Source: Pegethrix bostrychoides GSE-TBD4-15B
GTDB taxonomy: Bacteria > Cyanobacteriota > Cyanobacteriia > Elainellales > Elainellaceae
Reading direction: 5' to 3'
DNA length: 64,000 nt
Assembly (NCBI GenBank): GCA_019359155.1
Contig: JAHHHV010000084.1
Span: 1 to 64,000, forward strand
The translations under genes and the position numbers were made by a program. Below the pieces are notes generated by a model, which ran no database searches, had not been told where the DNA came from, and was given only the letters and a program-made list of their open reading frames with translations. Shown piece after piece: positions 8,107 through 16,742 of this stretch (the first letter of the stretch is position 1; the number at the start of each line of letters is the position of its first letter).

Positions 8107-9405
8107 TCAAGGCAGCTCAAGGCTACGCTGCATTCGCTGCCGCAATGTCTCAACTTGATTGAGCAAATCAGTCTGACTGAGCGCCTCTTGTTCGCCTGAG
8201 GCCAGCCACTTGAGCTGGACTGTGCCCGCCTCAGCCTCAGCCTCACCCAGAATTAAGCAGCCTGCTGCCCCACTGCGATCCGCTCGCTTGAACTGCTTGC
8301 CAAAGGCGCTGGCGCTCAAGTCTAGCTCGGTGGCAAATCCCGCATGGCGCAGTGCTTGAGCCAGCCGCAAAGCCTGAGCTTCGGCAGCCGGACTCCGCGA
8401 AACGATGTAAAAGTCAAGCGGGCTGGCCGGAGCAGATTTGAGCTGTTGCAGCAGCAGCAGCAGGCGCTCTAAGCCCATTGCCCAACCGACAGCTGCCGTT
8501 TCGGGGCCGCCTAGCTCTGAGACTAAGCCGTCATAGCGTCCGCCGCCGCCCACTGCATTTTGCGCTCCCAACCCAGTTTCGGCAATAATTTCAAATGCGG
8601 TATGCGTGTAGTAGTCCAAGCCGCGTACCAGCCGAGGGTTGAGGCTGTAGGCAATGCCCAAATCGGTGAGCTGCTGCTGGACGCGCTCAAATCGCTGCTG
8701 CGAGTCGGGAGCCAGATAGCTCCAGATTTTGGGGGCTGCTTCGACGATTTTTTGGGTAGCGGCAATCTTGCTGTCGAGAATCCGCATTGGGTTGCGGCTG
8801 AGTCGATTTTGGGAGTCGGGGTCAAGCTCGGCTTGGTAAGGCGTGAGGTAGTCCACTAGGGCAGCACGGTAGCGTAAGCGGTCTTCTGGCGTGCCCACCG
8901 AGTTGAGGTCGAGCCGCAGATTGGGTAGTCCCAGATCGTTGAGTAGATCAACCGCCAGCGCAATCACCTCCACGTCCGCACGCGGATCGGCACTGCCCAG
9001 CACCTCCATGCCCAGCTGATGAAACTGGCGCTGACGGCCAGCCTGCACGTTTTCGTAGCGAAACATCGGGCCGAGATACCAGAGGCGCTGCAAGCTCCCC
9101 TTCACATGCAGGCCGTTTTCGATATAGGCGCGCACTACGCCTGCCGTGCCCTCTGGCCGCAGCGTCACCGAGCGGTCGCCCTTGTCGATGAAGGTATACA
9201 TCTCTTTCCCCACCACGTCTGTGGCCTCGCCGATGCCTCTAGCAAACAGCTCGGTCTGCTCAAAGATCGGCGTGCGAATCTCGCGGTAGGCAGCTCTGCT
9301 AAAGATCTGACGAGCGGCTTGCTCAATCCACTGCCAGTAGGCCACTTCCTCTGGCAAAATATCGCGGGTTCCTTTAATGGCGTTCAGGCTGTCAGTCGCG
9401 GTCAT
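8107..9405 (-). CDS. hisS: Histidine--tRNA ligase
   Basis: 432 aa class II aminoacyl-tRNA synthetase. The start IKGTRDILPEE is typical. Motif 2 shows RPEGTAGVVRAY and YLGPMFRYENVQAGRQRQFHQLGMEVLG. The histidine-specific blocks are LVRGLDYYTHTAFEI and GGGGRYDGLV. Motif 3 is around VGWAMGLERLLLLL. A C-terminal anticodon-binding domain follows from about 330. It charges tRNA-His in the cytoplasm. It is the last gene of a minus-strand run after the pedR-like gene (10095-9778) and a small gene (9749-9462), with gaps of 28 and 56 nt, so co-transcription is possible. Confidence 0.97.
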   Translation of the reverse strand: MTATDSLNAIKGTRDILPEEVAYWQWIEQAARQIFSRAAYREIRTPIFEQTELFARGIGEATDVVGKEMYTFIDKGDRSVTLRPEGTAGVVRAYIENGLHVKGSLQRLWYLGPMFRYENVQAGRQRQFHQLGMEVLGSADPRADVEVIALAVDLLNDLGLPNLRLDLNSVGTPEDRLRYRAALVDYLTPYQAELDPDSQNRLSRNPMRILDSKIAATQKIVEAAPKIWSYLAPDSQQRFERVQQQLTDLGIAYSLNPRLVRGLDYYTHTAFEIIAETGLGAQNAVGGGGRYDGLVSELGGPETAAVGWAMGLERLLLLLQQLKSAPASPLDFYIVSRSPAAEAQALRLAQALRHAGFATELDLSASAFGKQFKRADRSGAAGCLILGEAEAEAGTVQLKWLASGEQEALSQTDLLNQVETLRQRMQRSLELP

Positions 9406-9461
9406 AGAACAAGCTCTAGTGAAGATATGAAAAGGACATGAAATAGCTGGGCAGTGAATGG

Positions 9462-9749
9462 CTAGGCAATAGAATAAGCGCCATGTCGCTGGCTGTAATA
9501 GGCCAAAATCTGCTGGACGCGCTCTGAAGCGGTGGATGATGGCTCTGGTGATAGCTTTGGCAGCCGCAGCCGCAAGCCGCCTACTTGACTCTGCTGGTAG
9601 TCAAACACCTGAGAACTCTGCGGCAGCAGCTCAACCTCAACGCCCTCCACTTGCCGCAGATGAGCGGCTAGCTCGCGGTAGACAGCCAGCGACATTTGCG
9701 GAAAGCAGATCTGCTGTGATTCGGAACATGGGGAAACGGCATCAGACAT
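9462..9749 (-). CDS. Small conserved protein, unknown function
   Basis: 95 aa from ATG 9749 (MSDAVSPCSESQQICFPQMS). A longer frame reading back to 9869 overlaps the upstream regulator's coding end and looks non-native, so I reject it. It has a predicted alpha/beta pattern: MSLAVYRELAAHLRQVEGVEVELL, a strand around GGLRLRLP, and a C-terminal helix RVQQILAYYSQRHG. No family recognised. It lies between the pedR-like regulator and hisS on the same strand, 28 nt after the regulator. Confidence 0.65.
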   Translation of the reverse strand: MSDAVSPCSESQQICFPQMSLAVYRELAAHLRQVEGVEVELLPQSSQVFDYQQSQVGGLRLRLPKLSPEPSSTASERVQQILAYYSQRHGAYSIA

Positions 9750-9777
9750 GAGTCTAGAGCTTGGTAAACGACCAAAA

Positions 9778-10095
9778 TTAGCCAGAAGAGGCTTCTCCCA
9801 GCAGTGGATCATCGGCAGGGGGCAGCGTTTCTTTAAAGACTGGCAGCCGGCAGCAGTTGACCTCATCAATGCAGACTTTGCCCCACTGCAATGCCCAGCG
9901 TACCAGCGCTACACGGTTGCCTGTTGCAGTTTTTGTCAAAATATTGCTGATGTGATTATCGACTGTGCGCTTGCTGATTTCCAGCTTTTCGGCAATTTCT
10001 TGGTTGGTCAAACCAGCAGCGACTAATTCGACAATTTGCAGCTCTCGCTCAGAAAGCACGCCTGAGGCGGGATCGCCGCTCGTGGTACCGGCCAT
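9778..10095 (-). CDS. pedR: LuxR-type HTH regulator, PedR-like
   Basis: 105 aa. It consists almost only of a LuxR/FixJ helix-turn-helix: LSERELQIVELVAAGLTNQE, then KLEISKRTVDNHISNILTKT. It ends with RWALQWGKVCIDEVNCC. That tail, with its paired cysteines, matches the small cyanobacterial regulator PedR (photosynthetic electron-transport-dependent regulator), which loses DNA-binding activity when its cysteines are oxidised through thioredoxin under high light. A good SD (AGGAAA) precedes the ATG. The C-terminal extension after the cysteines (about 25 aa, Pro-rich) is longer than I expect for the Synechocystis protein. The likely role is light/redox control of photosynthesis-linked genes. Confidence 0.78.
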   Translation of the reverse strand: MAGTTSGDPASGVLSERELQIVELVAAGLTNQEIAEKLEISKRTVDNHISNILTKTATGNRVALVRWALQWGKVCIDEVNCCRLPVFKETLPPADDPLLGEASSG

Positions 10096-10370
10096 AGTAG
10101 TTTCCTGTCGGGAGATCGGGGGCGAGAGATTTCTTCAGAGTCTGTAAGAGTTTGGGGAGAGAGTTTGAGGAGTTTGTTTGGGGAGTTTGTGTATATGTAC
10201 TCACTCTACTCATAATTTTAGTTAGTTTAGCAGGCGCAGACTCAGATGCAGGCTGGAATCAGCTATTCTCTGTTCGACCATGCTCGGCTCGACAGGTCGT
10301 TTTGAGTTTTGCTGATATTCTGAAGCAGGAACTTTGGCAGACTTCGCAGGCGGCAGGACTGGAATTGCAG

Positions 10371-12161
10371 ATGAAAGCAGGTATTGTAATTGGCTTTGGA
10401 GTCGGGCTGGCGGTGATCAGTACAGGCATGACTGTCGTTAGGGCAGAGCCAAATCCGCTCTCGGTGGTCTATCCGCCTGACGAGCATGAGACGACCGCCG
10501 CCCAGATTTTCTTAATTGGCACAGCGCCAGCCGGAGGAGAAGTCACCGTCAACGGCCAGCCCGTCGAACGCAGCCCCGCCGGACATTTTGCGCCCAGCCT
10601 GCCGCTGCAAATCGGCCAGAATGAGTTTGTGCTGCGCTACCGCGAGCCAAGCGGCGGCGAACAAAGCCTGACGCTGCGGGTGAATCGAGCTGTAGCAGGC
10701 GTGTCTATGCCCGTTGGGGTGGCGTTTGCAGCAGGTACGCTGAGGCCAGACGTGGAGATTGCCCGTCTGCCGAATGAGCTGATTTGCTTCAGCGCTGTTG
10801 CTCCGGCTGGGGCGGCAGTCACGGTCAAGCTGGGCAACCAGATTTTGCCGCTCTCTGCTCAGGCCAGCGCCACCGATCTACCACCCAACTCGGCAGTACT
10901 CACCAACAGCAATCAGCCGCTGGCGGTGACGGCTCCGACGTATCAAGGCTGCCTGACAGCCTCAGCGCCTGCTAGTTTGGGGCAGCCTGAGTTCCAGCTC
11001 GCTCTAAACGGCCAAACTGTACGGCAGATTGGCTCAGCGATTACGATTCTCTCGCCCGCGCAGCCGCAGGTCGTGGCCGTCACTGCCGCATCCGGCACGG
11101 CTCGCAGTGGCCCTAGCACCGACTATTCGCGCTTAACGCCGCTCCCCAAAGGCACGCAGGCTAGCGTCACCGGGCGCGAGGGCGACTGGCTGCGGCTCGA
11201 CTATGGCGGCTGGATCAAGGCCGCAGAAACCGTGACTCTGCCGAACGCCGCCCCCCCGCAGAGCCTGATCCGCAGCCTGCACGCCCAGACTGTTGAGGGC
11301 TGGACGGAGATTGCTTTTCCGCTGCAAGTGCCTGTGCCGATCAGCGTGGTGCAGGACGACGGCAGCTTTACCCTGACGCTCCACAACACCACTGCCCAAA
11401 CCGACACGATTCTGCTAAATGACGATCCGGTGATTGAACGCCTCGACTGGCAGCAAATCGCCCCGACTCAGGTGCAGTATCGCTTCCATCTCAAGTCGGC
11501 GCAGCAGTGGGGCTACAGGCTGCGCTATGAGGGCACGACGCTGATTCTGTCGCTGCGGCATCCGCCAAAGATCGGCTCAGAAACCAGTCGAGACAGACCG
11601 CTTCAGGGCGTGCGGATTTTGCTTGACCCCGGACATGGTGGCCCGGAAGATCTGGGGGCTCGCGGCCCAACGGGCTATCCCGAAAAGCAGGTGGTGTTGA
11701 TGGTGGCTCAGCTTTTACGCCGCCGACTCGAAGCCCAGGGAGCCACGGTTTTGATGACCCGCGAGGGCGATATCGATCTCTACCCACAGGATCGCGCCGC
11801 CATGATTGAACAGCTCGCGCCGACGCTGGCCATCAGCCTGCACTACAATGCCTTACCCGATGAGGGAGATGCAGCGCAGACGGCTGGAATCGGCGCATTT
11901 TGGTACAATGCTCAATCGCACAGCCTCGCCCGGTTTTTGCACAACTACCTAGTGGAAAAGCTGGATCGGCCTTCATACGGGCTGTTCTGGAATAATTTGG
12001 CGCTGACTCGCCCCACTACCGCGCCTGCTGTACTGATGGAACTCGGCTTTATGATCAACCCCAACGAGTTTGAATGGATCACCGATGCCCAATCGCAGGA
12101 GCAGTTGGCCGACGCGCTGGCTGCGGGGATTGGCGAGTGGCTGACGCAGGCTGTAGATTAG
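10371..12161 (+). CDS. N-acetylmuramoyl-L-alanine amidase (AmiC/Amidase_3 type), exported
   Basis: 596 aa from ATG 10371, chosen over an upstream start at 10152 because it opens directly with a signal peptide (MKAGIVIGFGVGLAVISTGM... cut after VVRA). A beta-sandwich region (about 27-110) precedes an SH3-like domain (about 235-290: SGTARSGPSTDYSRLTPLPK), an AMIN-like part (about 300-400), then the Zn amidase. Expected zinc/catalytic residues are H422 (DPGHGG), E438 (YPEKQ), H491 (SLHYN) and E557 (MELGF). It cleaves the stem peptide from muramic acid in the periplasm, usually for cell separation or, in filamentous strains, septal nanopores. Divergent from the pedR-like gene. Confidence 0.9.
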   Translation: MKAGIVIGFGVGLAVISTGMTVVRAEPNPLSVVYPPDEHETTAAQIFLIGTAPAGGEVTVNGQPVERSPAGHFAPSLPLQIGQNEFVLRYREPSGGEQSLTLRVNRAVAGVSMPVGVAFAAGTLRPDVEIARLPNELICFSAVAPAGAAVTVKLGNQILPLSAQASATDLPPNSAVLTNSNQPLAVTAPTYQGCLTASAPASLGQPEFQLALNGQTVRQIGSAITILSPAQPQVVAVTAASGTARSGPSTDYSRLTPLPKGTQASVTGREGDWLRLDYGGWIKAAETVTLPNAAPPQSLIRSLHAQTVEGWTEIAFPLQVPVPISVVQDDGSFTLTLHNTTAQTDTILLNDDPVIERLDWQQIAPTQVQYRFHLKSAQQWGYRLRYEGTTLILSLRHPPKIGSETSRDRPLQGVRILLDPGHGGPEDLGARGPTGYPEKQVVLMVAQLLRRRLEAQGATVLMTREGDIDLYPQDRAAMIEQLAPTLAISLHYNALPDEGDAAQTAGIGAFWYNAQSHSLARFLHNYLVEKLDRPSYGLFWNNLALTRPTTAPAVLMELGFMINPNEFEWITDAQSQEQLADALAAGIGEWLTQAVD

Positions 12162-12199
12162 CAAACCTGTAGATTAGCAAAACCTGTAGATTACCAAAC
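12151..12199 (+). repeat. 16-17-nt tandem repeat, 3 copies, over the amidase stop codon
   Basis: Units CTGTAGATTAGCAAAC (12151-12166), a 17-nt version (12167-12183) and CTGTAGATTACCAAAC (12184-12199). The first unit contains the TAG stop of the amidase. Confidence 0.95.
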
Positions 12200-12286
12200 C
12201 TGCGGGCTTTTCTGGCGAATCGGGGAACATTTACCCCAGACATGCGATATTGTCTTGTTGTTTAGGCGTTGAGGAATTCCCGCAGT

Positions 12287-12541
12287 ATGGCTAGGACTCC
12301 GAGCGAATATGCGGTTCACATTATGCTAGAGGGCGGCCACCGCGAAGAGGTGCGCTTCTCGACGATTCAGGATTTTCAAAAGTGGTACAGCGGTGAGCTA
12401 GTGCCCAAATCAGCTTCGACTGAGTTTATCAACGTGCCGCTGAAGACCACGCAGGGCGAATATATGGTGGTGCGGCCTTCGCAAGTGGTGGCGCTGCGCG
12501 TTGAGCCAGTCTTTTATGGCAGCGTTGATCGCGAGTATTAG
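12287..12541 (+). CDS. Conserved cyanobacterial hypothetical protein
   Basis: 84 aa from ATG 12287 (MARTPSEYAVHIMLEGGH), chosen because GAGGA at 12271-12275 is about 11 nt upstream; a TTG start at 12269 is less likely. Alternating hydrophobic strands (YAVHIMLEGGHREEVRFSTI, then GEYMVVRPSQVVALRVEPVF) suggest a small beta-rich protein. No family name recalled. The stop is only 6 nt before the MltA start, so the two genes very likely form an operon. Confidence 0.72.
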   Translation: MARTPSEYAVHIMLEGGHREEVRFSTIQDFQKWYSGELVPKSASTEFINVPLKTTQGEYMVVRPSQVVALRVEPVFYGSVDREY

Positions 12542-12547
12542 AGCAAG

Positions 12548-13717
12548 ATGCGGCGATTTGAGGGACTGGCGCTAGGCGTGCTGTGGGTAGGGTTGATTGC
12601 TCAGACGAGTTCTGTCCAGCCCAGCTCAGCTCAGCCCAGCTCAGCTCAGCCGCAGGTTGTGCCGTCTGAACCAGCACTGCAATCGGTGAGTGCTCCGGTA
12701 CTAGACGAATCGCTCTGGAGCCAGACAGTTCAAGCCAGCGATCGGCAGGCGCTCTTAGCAGCAATCGACCATTCGCTCAGCTATTTGCAAACCGAGGCAG
12801 CTGTTCAAGCCTACCGCAACTACAGGTTGCCTGCCTTCAGCCGGGAGCATGTCCGAAAGAGCCTAGAGCGATTCCGGGTGCTGCTGCTCACGGCTCAGTC
12901 GCCCGCCGCATTTCGAGCCGCCGTGGAACGCGAGTTTGACTTTTATCAGTCGGTGGGTCTAGACGGGGCAGGACGGGTGCATTTTACGGGCTACTTTGAG
13001 CCAGTCTATGCTGCTAGCCGCCGCCCCACTGCCGAATATCGCTATCCGCTCTATGCGCTGCCGCCCGATCTGTCGCAGTGGCCAGATCCCCAGCCAACCC
13101 GCCTACAGCTTGAAGGCGCAGATGGGCAGCAGGGCGGTGCGGGACGACTGCGCGGACTGGAAATTGCCTGGTTGCGCGACCGACTAGAGGCTTATCTCGT
13201 GCAGGTGCAGGGTTCGGCGCGGCTGCGGCTTGATGACGGGACGCTGCTCTCGGTGGGCTATGCCGGACGCACGGACTATCCTTACGTGAGTTTGGGGCGC
13301 GAGCTGGTCGAAGCGGGCAAAATTACCGCAGCTGGGCTGACGCTGGACGCGGTAATGCAATACTTTAGAGCACATCCCGCTGAGCTAGATCTCTATCTGC
13401 CCCGCAATAATCACTTTGTGTTTTTCAAAGAAACTAACGGCGCGCCCGCCATCGGCACGCTGAATCAGCCCGTCACCGCCGGTCGCTCGATTGCTACCGA
13501 CAAAAGCTTGATGCCGCCTGGAGCGCTGGCCTTGATCCAGATCGGGTCGTCAGATAGCCAGCCTATGAGCCGCTTTGTGTTGGATCAAGATACCGGCGGT
13601 GCGATTCGGGGGGCGGGGCGCGTCGATCTGTTTGTGGGCACAGGAGCAGCCGCAGGCGAACAGGCTGGATTGATCAACACCGACGGCCAGCTCTACTATC
13701 TGCTGCTCAAACCCTAG
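12548..13717 (+). CDS. mltA: MltA-type lytic transglycosylase, exported
   Basis: 389 aa. A signal sequence (LALGVLWVGLIAQTS) is followed by a Ser/Ala/Gln/Pro linker containing a perfect 15-nt duplication. The MltA domain runs from about 130: FTGYFEPVYAASR, RYPLYALPPDL, IAWLRDRLEAYLVQVQGSAR (the 'QVQGS' signature) and SVGYAGRTDYPY. The 3D domain at the C-terminus (FVLDQDTGGAIRGAGRVDLF) carries the catalytic aspartate. It cleaves peptidoglycan between MurNAc and GlcNAc, making 1,6-anhydro ends. No lipobox cysteine is obvious, so it may be soluble in the periplasm rather than a lipoprotein. Downstream of an exported amidase, so the region handles cell-wall turnover. Confidence 0.92.
   Translation: MRRFEGLALGVLWVGLIAQTSSVQPSSAQPSSAQPQVVPSEPALQSVSAPVLDESLWSQTVQASDRQALLAAIDHSLSYLQTEAAVQAYRNYRLPAFSREHVRKSLERFRVLLLTAQSPAAFRAAVEREFDFYQSVGLDGAGRVHFTGYFEPVYAASRRPTAEYRYPLYALPPDLSQWPDPQPTRLQLEGADGQQGGAGRLRGLEIAWLRDRLEAYLVQVQGSARLRLDDGTLLSVGYAGRTDYPYVSLGRELVEAGKITAAGLTLDAVMQYFRAHPAELDLYLPRNNHFVFFKETNGAPAIGTLNQPVTAGRSIATDKSLMPPGALALIQIGSSDSQPMSRFVLDQDTGGAIRGAGRVDLFVGTGAAAGEQAGLINTDGQLYYLLLKP
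12621..12650 (+). repeat. 15-nt perfect tandem duplication in mltA
   Basis: CCAGCTCAGCTCAGC twice without mismatch. In frame; encodes the duplicated SSAQP in the linker after the signal peptide. Confidence 0.95.
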
Positions 13718-13857
13718 AGTCTGATTGAGCTTAGGGATTGAGCTTAGGGTGAGCTAAGTGGTGCTGCCAAGAGCATGGTTTCTGCCGATGCTATGCTATT
13801 TAGACGCATGCTCAGCTTTAAAATTTCTCAATACCTGACTTGAATAATCTTCGACCA

Positions 13858-13884
13858 TCAAGCTGTTTGACCGGGACAGCTTGA
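13858..13884 (+). promoter_or_regulatory. Hairpin 7 nt before the antiporter start codon
   Basis: TCAAGCTGT (13858-13866) and ACAGCTTGA (13876-13884) form a perfect 9-bp inverted repeat with a 9-nt loop. It ends 7 nt before ATG 13892, where a Shine-Dalgarno would be, and no better SD is visible. In mRNA it could limit ribosome access; as DNA it could be an operator. Function not shown. Confidence 0.55.
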
Positions 13885-13891
13885 GCCAATT

Positions 13892-15796
13892 ATGGACAGA
13901 ACCGCATTTGAACTGACCCTGCAAATTGCGCTGACGGTCATGGCCGGAATTGGCGCTCAGGTGTTGGGAACCTATCTTCGTCTGCCCAGCATTGTGTTTT
14001 TGCTGCTGTTCGGGATTTTGCTGGGGGGCGATGGCGTGGGGCTGCTTCAGCCCCGGCTGTTTGGCGAAGGGCTGGAAGTGATTGTCTCGCTGTCGGTGGC
14101 GCTGATTCTATTTGAGGGTGGCCTTGACTTGCAGCTGCGGGAGCTGAGTCGCGTTTCCAACAGCCTGCGGAATCTGGTCAGCTTTGGCGTGCTGATCACG
14201 CTGCTGGGTGGCGGTATGGCGGCACATTGGCTGGGTGAGTTTCCCTGGACGATTGCCTTTCTCTATGCGGCGCTGGTGGTGGTGACTGGCCCAACGGTGA
14301 TTAACCCGCTGCTCAAGCAGGTCAAGGTCGATCGGCAGGTCTCTGCTCTGCTAGAAGGCGAGAGCGTTTTTATTGATCCGGTCGGCGCAATTTTGGCGGT
14401 GGTGGTGCTAGACGTGATCCTCAACGGCGATGCAGATCCGGTTTCGGTGGTCAGCGGTCTGGTGCTGCGGCTGGGAATTGGTGGCGGCATCGGGGCGTTG
14501 GGCGGCTGGCTGCTGAGCTTTACGCTGAAGCGAGCCACAGCGCTCTCTGACGAACTCAAAAATCTGGTGGTGCTGGCTAGCGTCTGGGGCTTATTTTGCT
14601 TGGCGCAGATGATCCGCAGCGAGTCTGGGCTGATGAGTATGGTGATTGCGGGCTTGGTGCTGAGCGCGGCAGAGCTACCCGAAGAGCGATTGCTGCGCCG
14701 CTTCAAAGGCCAGCTGACGATTCTGGCGGTTTCAATTCTGTTTGTGCTGCTGGCGGCTGAGCTGTCGATTGACAGCCTGTTTGCGCTGGGCTGGGGGGCG
14801 CTCTGGACAGTGCTGGTGCTGATGTTTGTGGTGCGGCCTGTGAATATCTGGGTTTGCACCTGGAACAGCGATTTGAACTGGCGACAAAAGCTATTTCTGT
14901 GCTGGGTGGCTCCGCGGGGGATTGTCTCGGCTTCGGTGGCTTCGCTGTTTGCGATTCTGCTCACCCAAAACGGCATCAACGGCGGCGACTCGATTAAAGC
15001 GCTTGTATTTTTAACGATTCTGCTCACCGTCTTTTTGCAGGGCTTGAGCGCTCAGTGGGTGGCTCGCCTGCTGCGGATTACCTCGAATCAGGCCACCGGA
15101 GCGGTGATTGTCGGGTGCAGTCCGCTGGGGCGGCTGATTGGGCGGCTGTTTCGAGATCGCGGCGAATCCGTTGTGCTGATCGACACGGATGCCGCCGCCT
15201 GCGACCTCGCCAAAGCCGAAAACTTCCGCGTCTTTTCTAGCAGTGCTCTAGATCCCAGTATTTTGGAACAGGCAGGCTTGGCCAAAGCCGGGACGTTTCT
15301 GGCGCTGACCAACAATGCCGAGGTGAATTTGGTGCTGGCTCAGCATGCCGCCGAAGAATTTGATCCGCCCAGAGTTCTAGCTGCCACGGAAGTTGAAAGC
15401 AATAGCCCCACCAAAATTCAGATGGCTTTTGCACCGCAGATTTCGCTCAAAACCTGGAATCGCTACCTGGAAGAGCAGGCGGTGAAGCTGGGCGAAACAA
15501 TTCTGCGCGAATCTGACCTGCCGTCTCAGCAAGCACGTCTCAAGGCGCTAATCCGCGTCAATGAATTGGTGCCGCTGCTGATTGAGCGTGATCAGCAACT
15601 CTCGGTGATTGCGGCCAACGAAGAGTGGCAGATAGGCGACCGAGTGATCTATCTGCTGCATGATCCGCGCCCGCGCCTGCTCAAGCAGCTTTCAGGAGAG
15701 AGTCAGCCCGCGATGCTGGTGGCCGAAAAGCAGCCCAGAGTTGAGGATCTGCCGATTGCGACGCTGGAGGCAAATGGTGATGCCGTCGAGTCGTAG
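13892..15796 (+). CDS. Cation:proton antiporter (CPA1-like) with RCK/TrkA-N domain
   Basis: 634 aa. About a dozen membrane helices (1-395) carry antiporter motifs: LFEGGLDLQLREL, VVTGPTVINPLLKQ and GESVFIDPVGAILAVV, where the Asp in FIDPVG is the likely ion-binding/transport residue. A Rossmann RCK-N domain follows (about 400-520: AVIVGCSPLGRLIGRLFRDRG, VVLIDTD), expected to bind NAD(H) or another nucleotide and gate transport. It exchanges Na+ or K+ for H+ across a membrane, for salt and pH homeostasis. A hairpin sits just before the start codon. It converges with the next gene with 3 nt between stops, so both transcripts must end inside each other. Confidence 0.9.
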   Translation: MDRTAFELTLQIALTVMAGIGAQVLGTYLRLPSIVFLLLFGILLGGDGVGLLQPRLFGEGLEVIVSLSVALILFEGGLDLQLRELSRVSNSLRNLVSFGVLITLLGGGMAAHWLGEFPWTIAFLYAALVVVTGPTVINPLLKQVKVDRQVSALLEGESVFIDPVGAILAVVVLDVILNGDADPVSVVSGLVLRLGIGGGIGALGGWLLSFTLKRATALSDELKNLVVLASVWGLFCLAQMIRSESGLMSMVIAGLVLSAAELPEERLLRRFKGQLTILAVSILFVLLAAELSIDSLFALGWGALWTVLVLMFVVRPVNIWVCTWNSDLNWRQKLFLCWVAPRGIVSASVASLFAILLTQNGINGGDSIKALVFLTILLTVFLQGLSAQWVARLLRITSNQATGAVIVGCSPLGRLIGRLFRDRGESVVLIDTDAAACDLAKAENFRVFSSSALDPSILEQAGLAKAGTFLALTNNAEVNLVLAQHAAEEFDPPRVLAATEVESNSPTKIQMAFAPQISLKTWNRYLEEQAVKLGETILRESDLPSQQARLKALIRVNELVPLLIERDQQLSVIAANEEWQIGDRVIYLLHDPRPRLLKQLSGESQPAMLVAEKQPRVEDLPIATLEANGDAVES

Positions 15797-15799
15797 TGG

Positions 15800-16690
15800 T
15801 TACGGAGTCTCGGCGGTTGGCTGAGGCTGAATTGCTGCAAACAGCGCTGAGTAATCAGCCTCAGCCAACCCCAAGCTGCAAGCCATTTCCAAAATTTGCC
15901 GCACTCCGGCCAAACTGTCGACCTGGAGGCGAGCGGCGGTCGCTTCGTCTAAAAACAGCTTTGTGTCTTTGAGCAAATGCTTGGTCGGGAAATTGGGATT
16001 GGCGTAGTCTTGATCCAACATTCGCGCCAGCTTTTTGTCAAAGGTGGGCGCGTAGAGGGCACTCTGCCGCAGAACTTGCATGAAGGATTCGGGGGGCACG
16101 CCCTGCTGCTGCACAAAGCTTAAGCTCAGGGCAAAGGCGGCAGTCAGGGAGCCGATTAGCTGATTTAATGACAGCTTTAAGGCTGCTGCCGTGCCGACTT
16201 CACCGACTAGTCTGGGCGACTCCCCCAATATCTGCAGCAGGGGCAGCCAAGTCTCGAACTGCTCCGGATTCGCGCCGACCATCACTAAGAGCTGGCCTGA
16301 TCTGGCTTCTGGAATGCTACCCAGCACCGGAGCTTCTAGGTAGTCGCCGCCCGCCGCCTGAATTTCGCGGCAGAGCTGACGGCTCTCGCTGGGGGCAATG
16401 GTGCTCATTTGAATCATCGTTCGTCCGCTTAGGTGCGGCTTAGCTGCATCTGACAACATTACCGCCCGAATCGCCGCCGCATCGCTCAGCATCAGAATTA
16501 CCGCTTCGCAGGCTAGGAGTTCCGGCACTGAAGCGGCAATTGTTGCGCCCTGCTGCTGGAGCTTAACCAGCTTCTCAGGCGTGCGGTTGTAGAGTGTCAG
16601 CGAATCGCCTGAGCTGAGCTGCTCCAGCAGTCGCTCTGCCATGGGTGTTCCCATCAGCCCTGTGCCAACTAAGCCAATTTTGCTGCTCAC
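15800..16690 (-). CDS. NAD(P)-dependent beta-hydroxyacid dehydrogenase family protein
   Basis: 296 aa. N-terminal Rossmann motif IGLVGTGLMGTPMAERLL, then LYNRTPEKL (the Arg/Thr after the second strand favours NADPH, as in glyoxylate/succinic-semialdehyde reductases). The substrate loop APVLGSIPEA and the helix KLSLNQLIGSLTAAFALSLS contain the expected catalytic lysine and the N-x-x-x-G pattern. It is closest to the 3-hydroxyisobutyrate dehydrogenase/GLYR branch. Probable activity: reduction of glyoxylate or short aldehyde-acids; not certain. GTG start at 16690 with GGAGCA just upstream. Confidence 0.85.
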   Translation of the reverse strand: MSSKIGLVGTGLMGTPMAERLLEQLSSGDSLTLYNRTPEKLVKLQQQGATIAASVPELLACEAVILMLSDAAAIRAVMLSDAAKPHLSGRTMIQMSTIAPSESRQLCREIQAAGGDYLEAPVLGSIPEARSGQLLVMVGANPEQFETWLPLLQILGESPRLVGEVGTAAALKLSLNQLIGSLTAAFALSLSFVQQQGVPPESFMQVLRQSALYAPTFDKKLARMLDQDYANPNFPTKHLLKDTKLFLDEATAARLQVDSLAGVRQILEMACSLGLAEADYSALFAAIQPQPTAETP

Positions 16691-16742
16691 GCTGCTCCTT
16701 GCTTACTTACCTTGCCAACGCAGCTTGCCTGCTTAAAATACT

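Noticed and set aside
10152-10370. N-terminal extension of the amidase gene
   Set aside because: The extension has its own hydrophobic stretch but would bury the clear signal peptide at 10371; the upstream ATG has no good ribosome site.
14263-15027. 254-aa minus-strand frame inside the antiporter gene
   Set aside because: Antisense shadow; Ser/Thr/Arg-biased with no motif.
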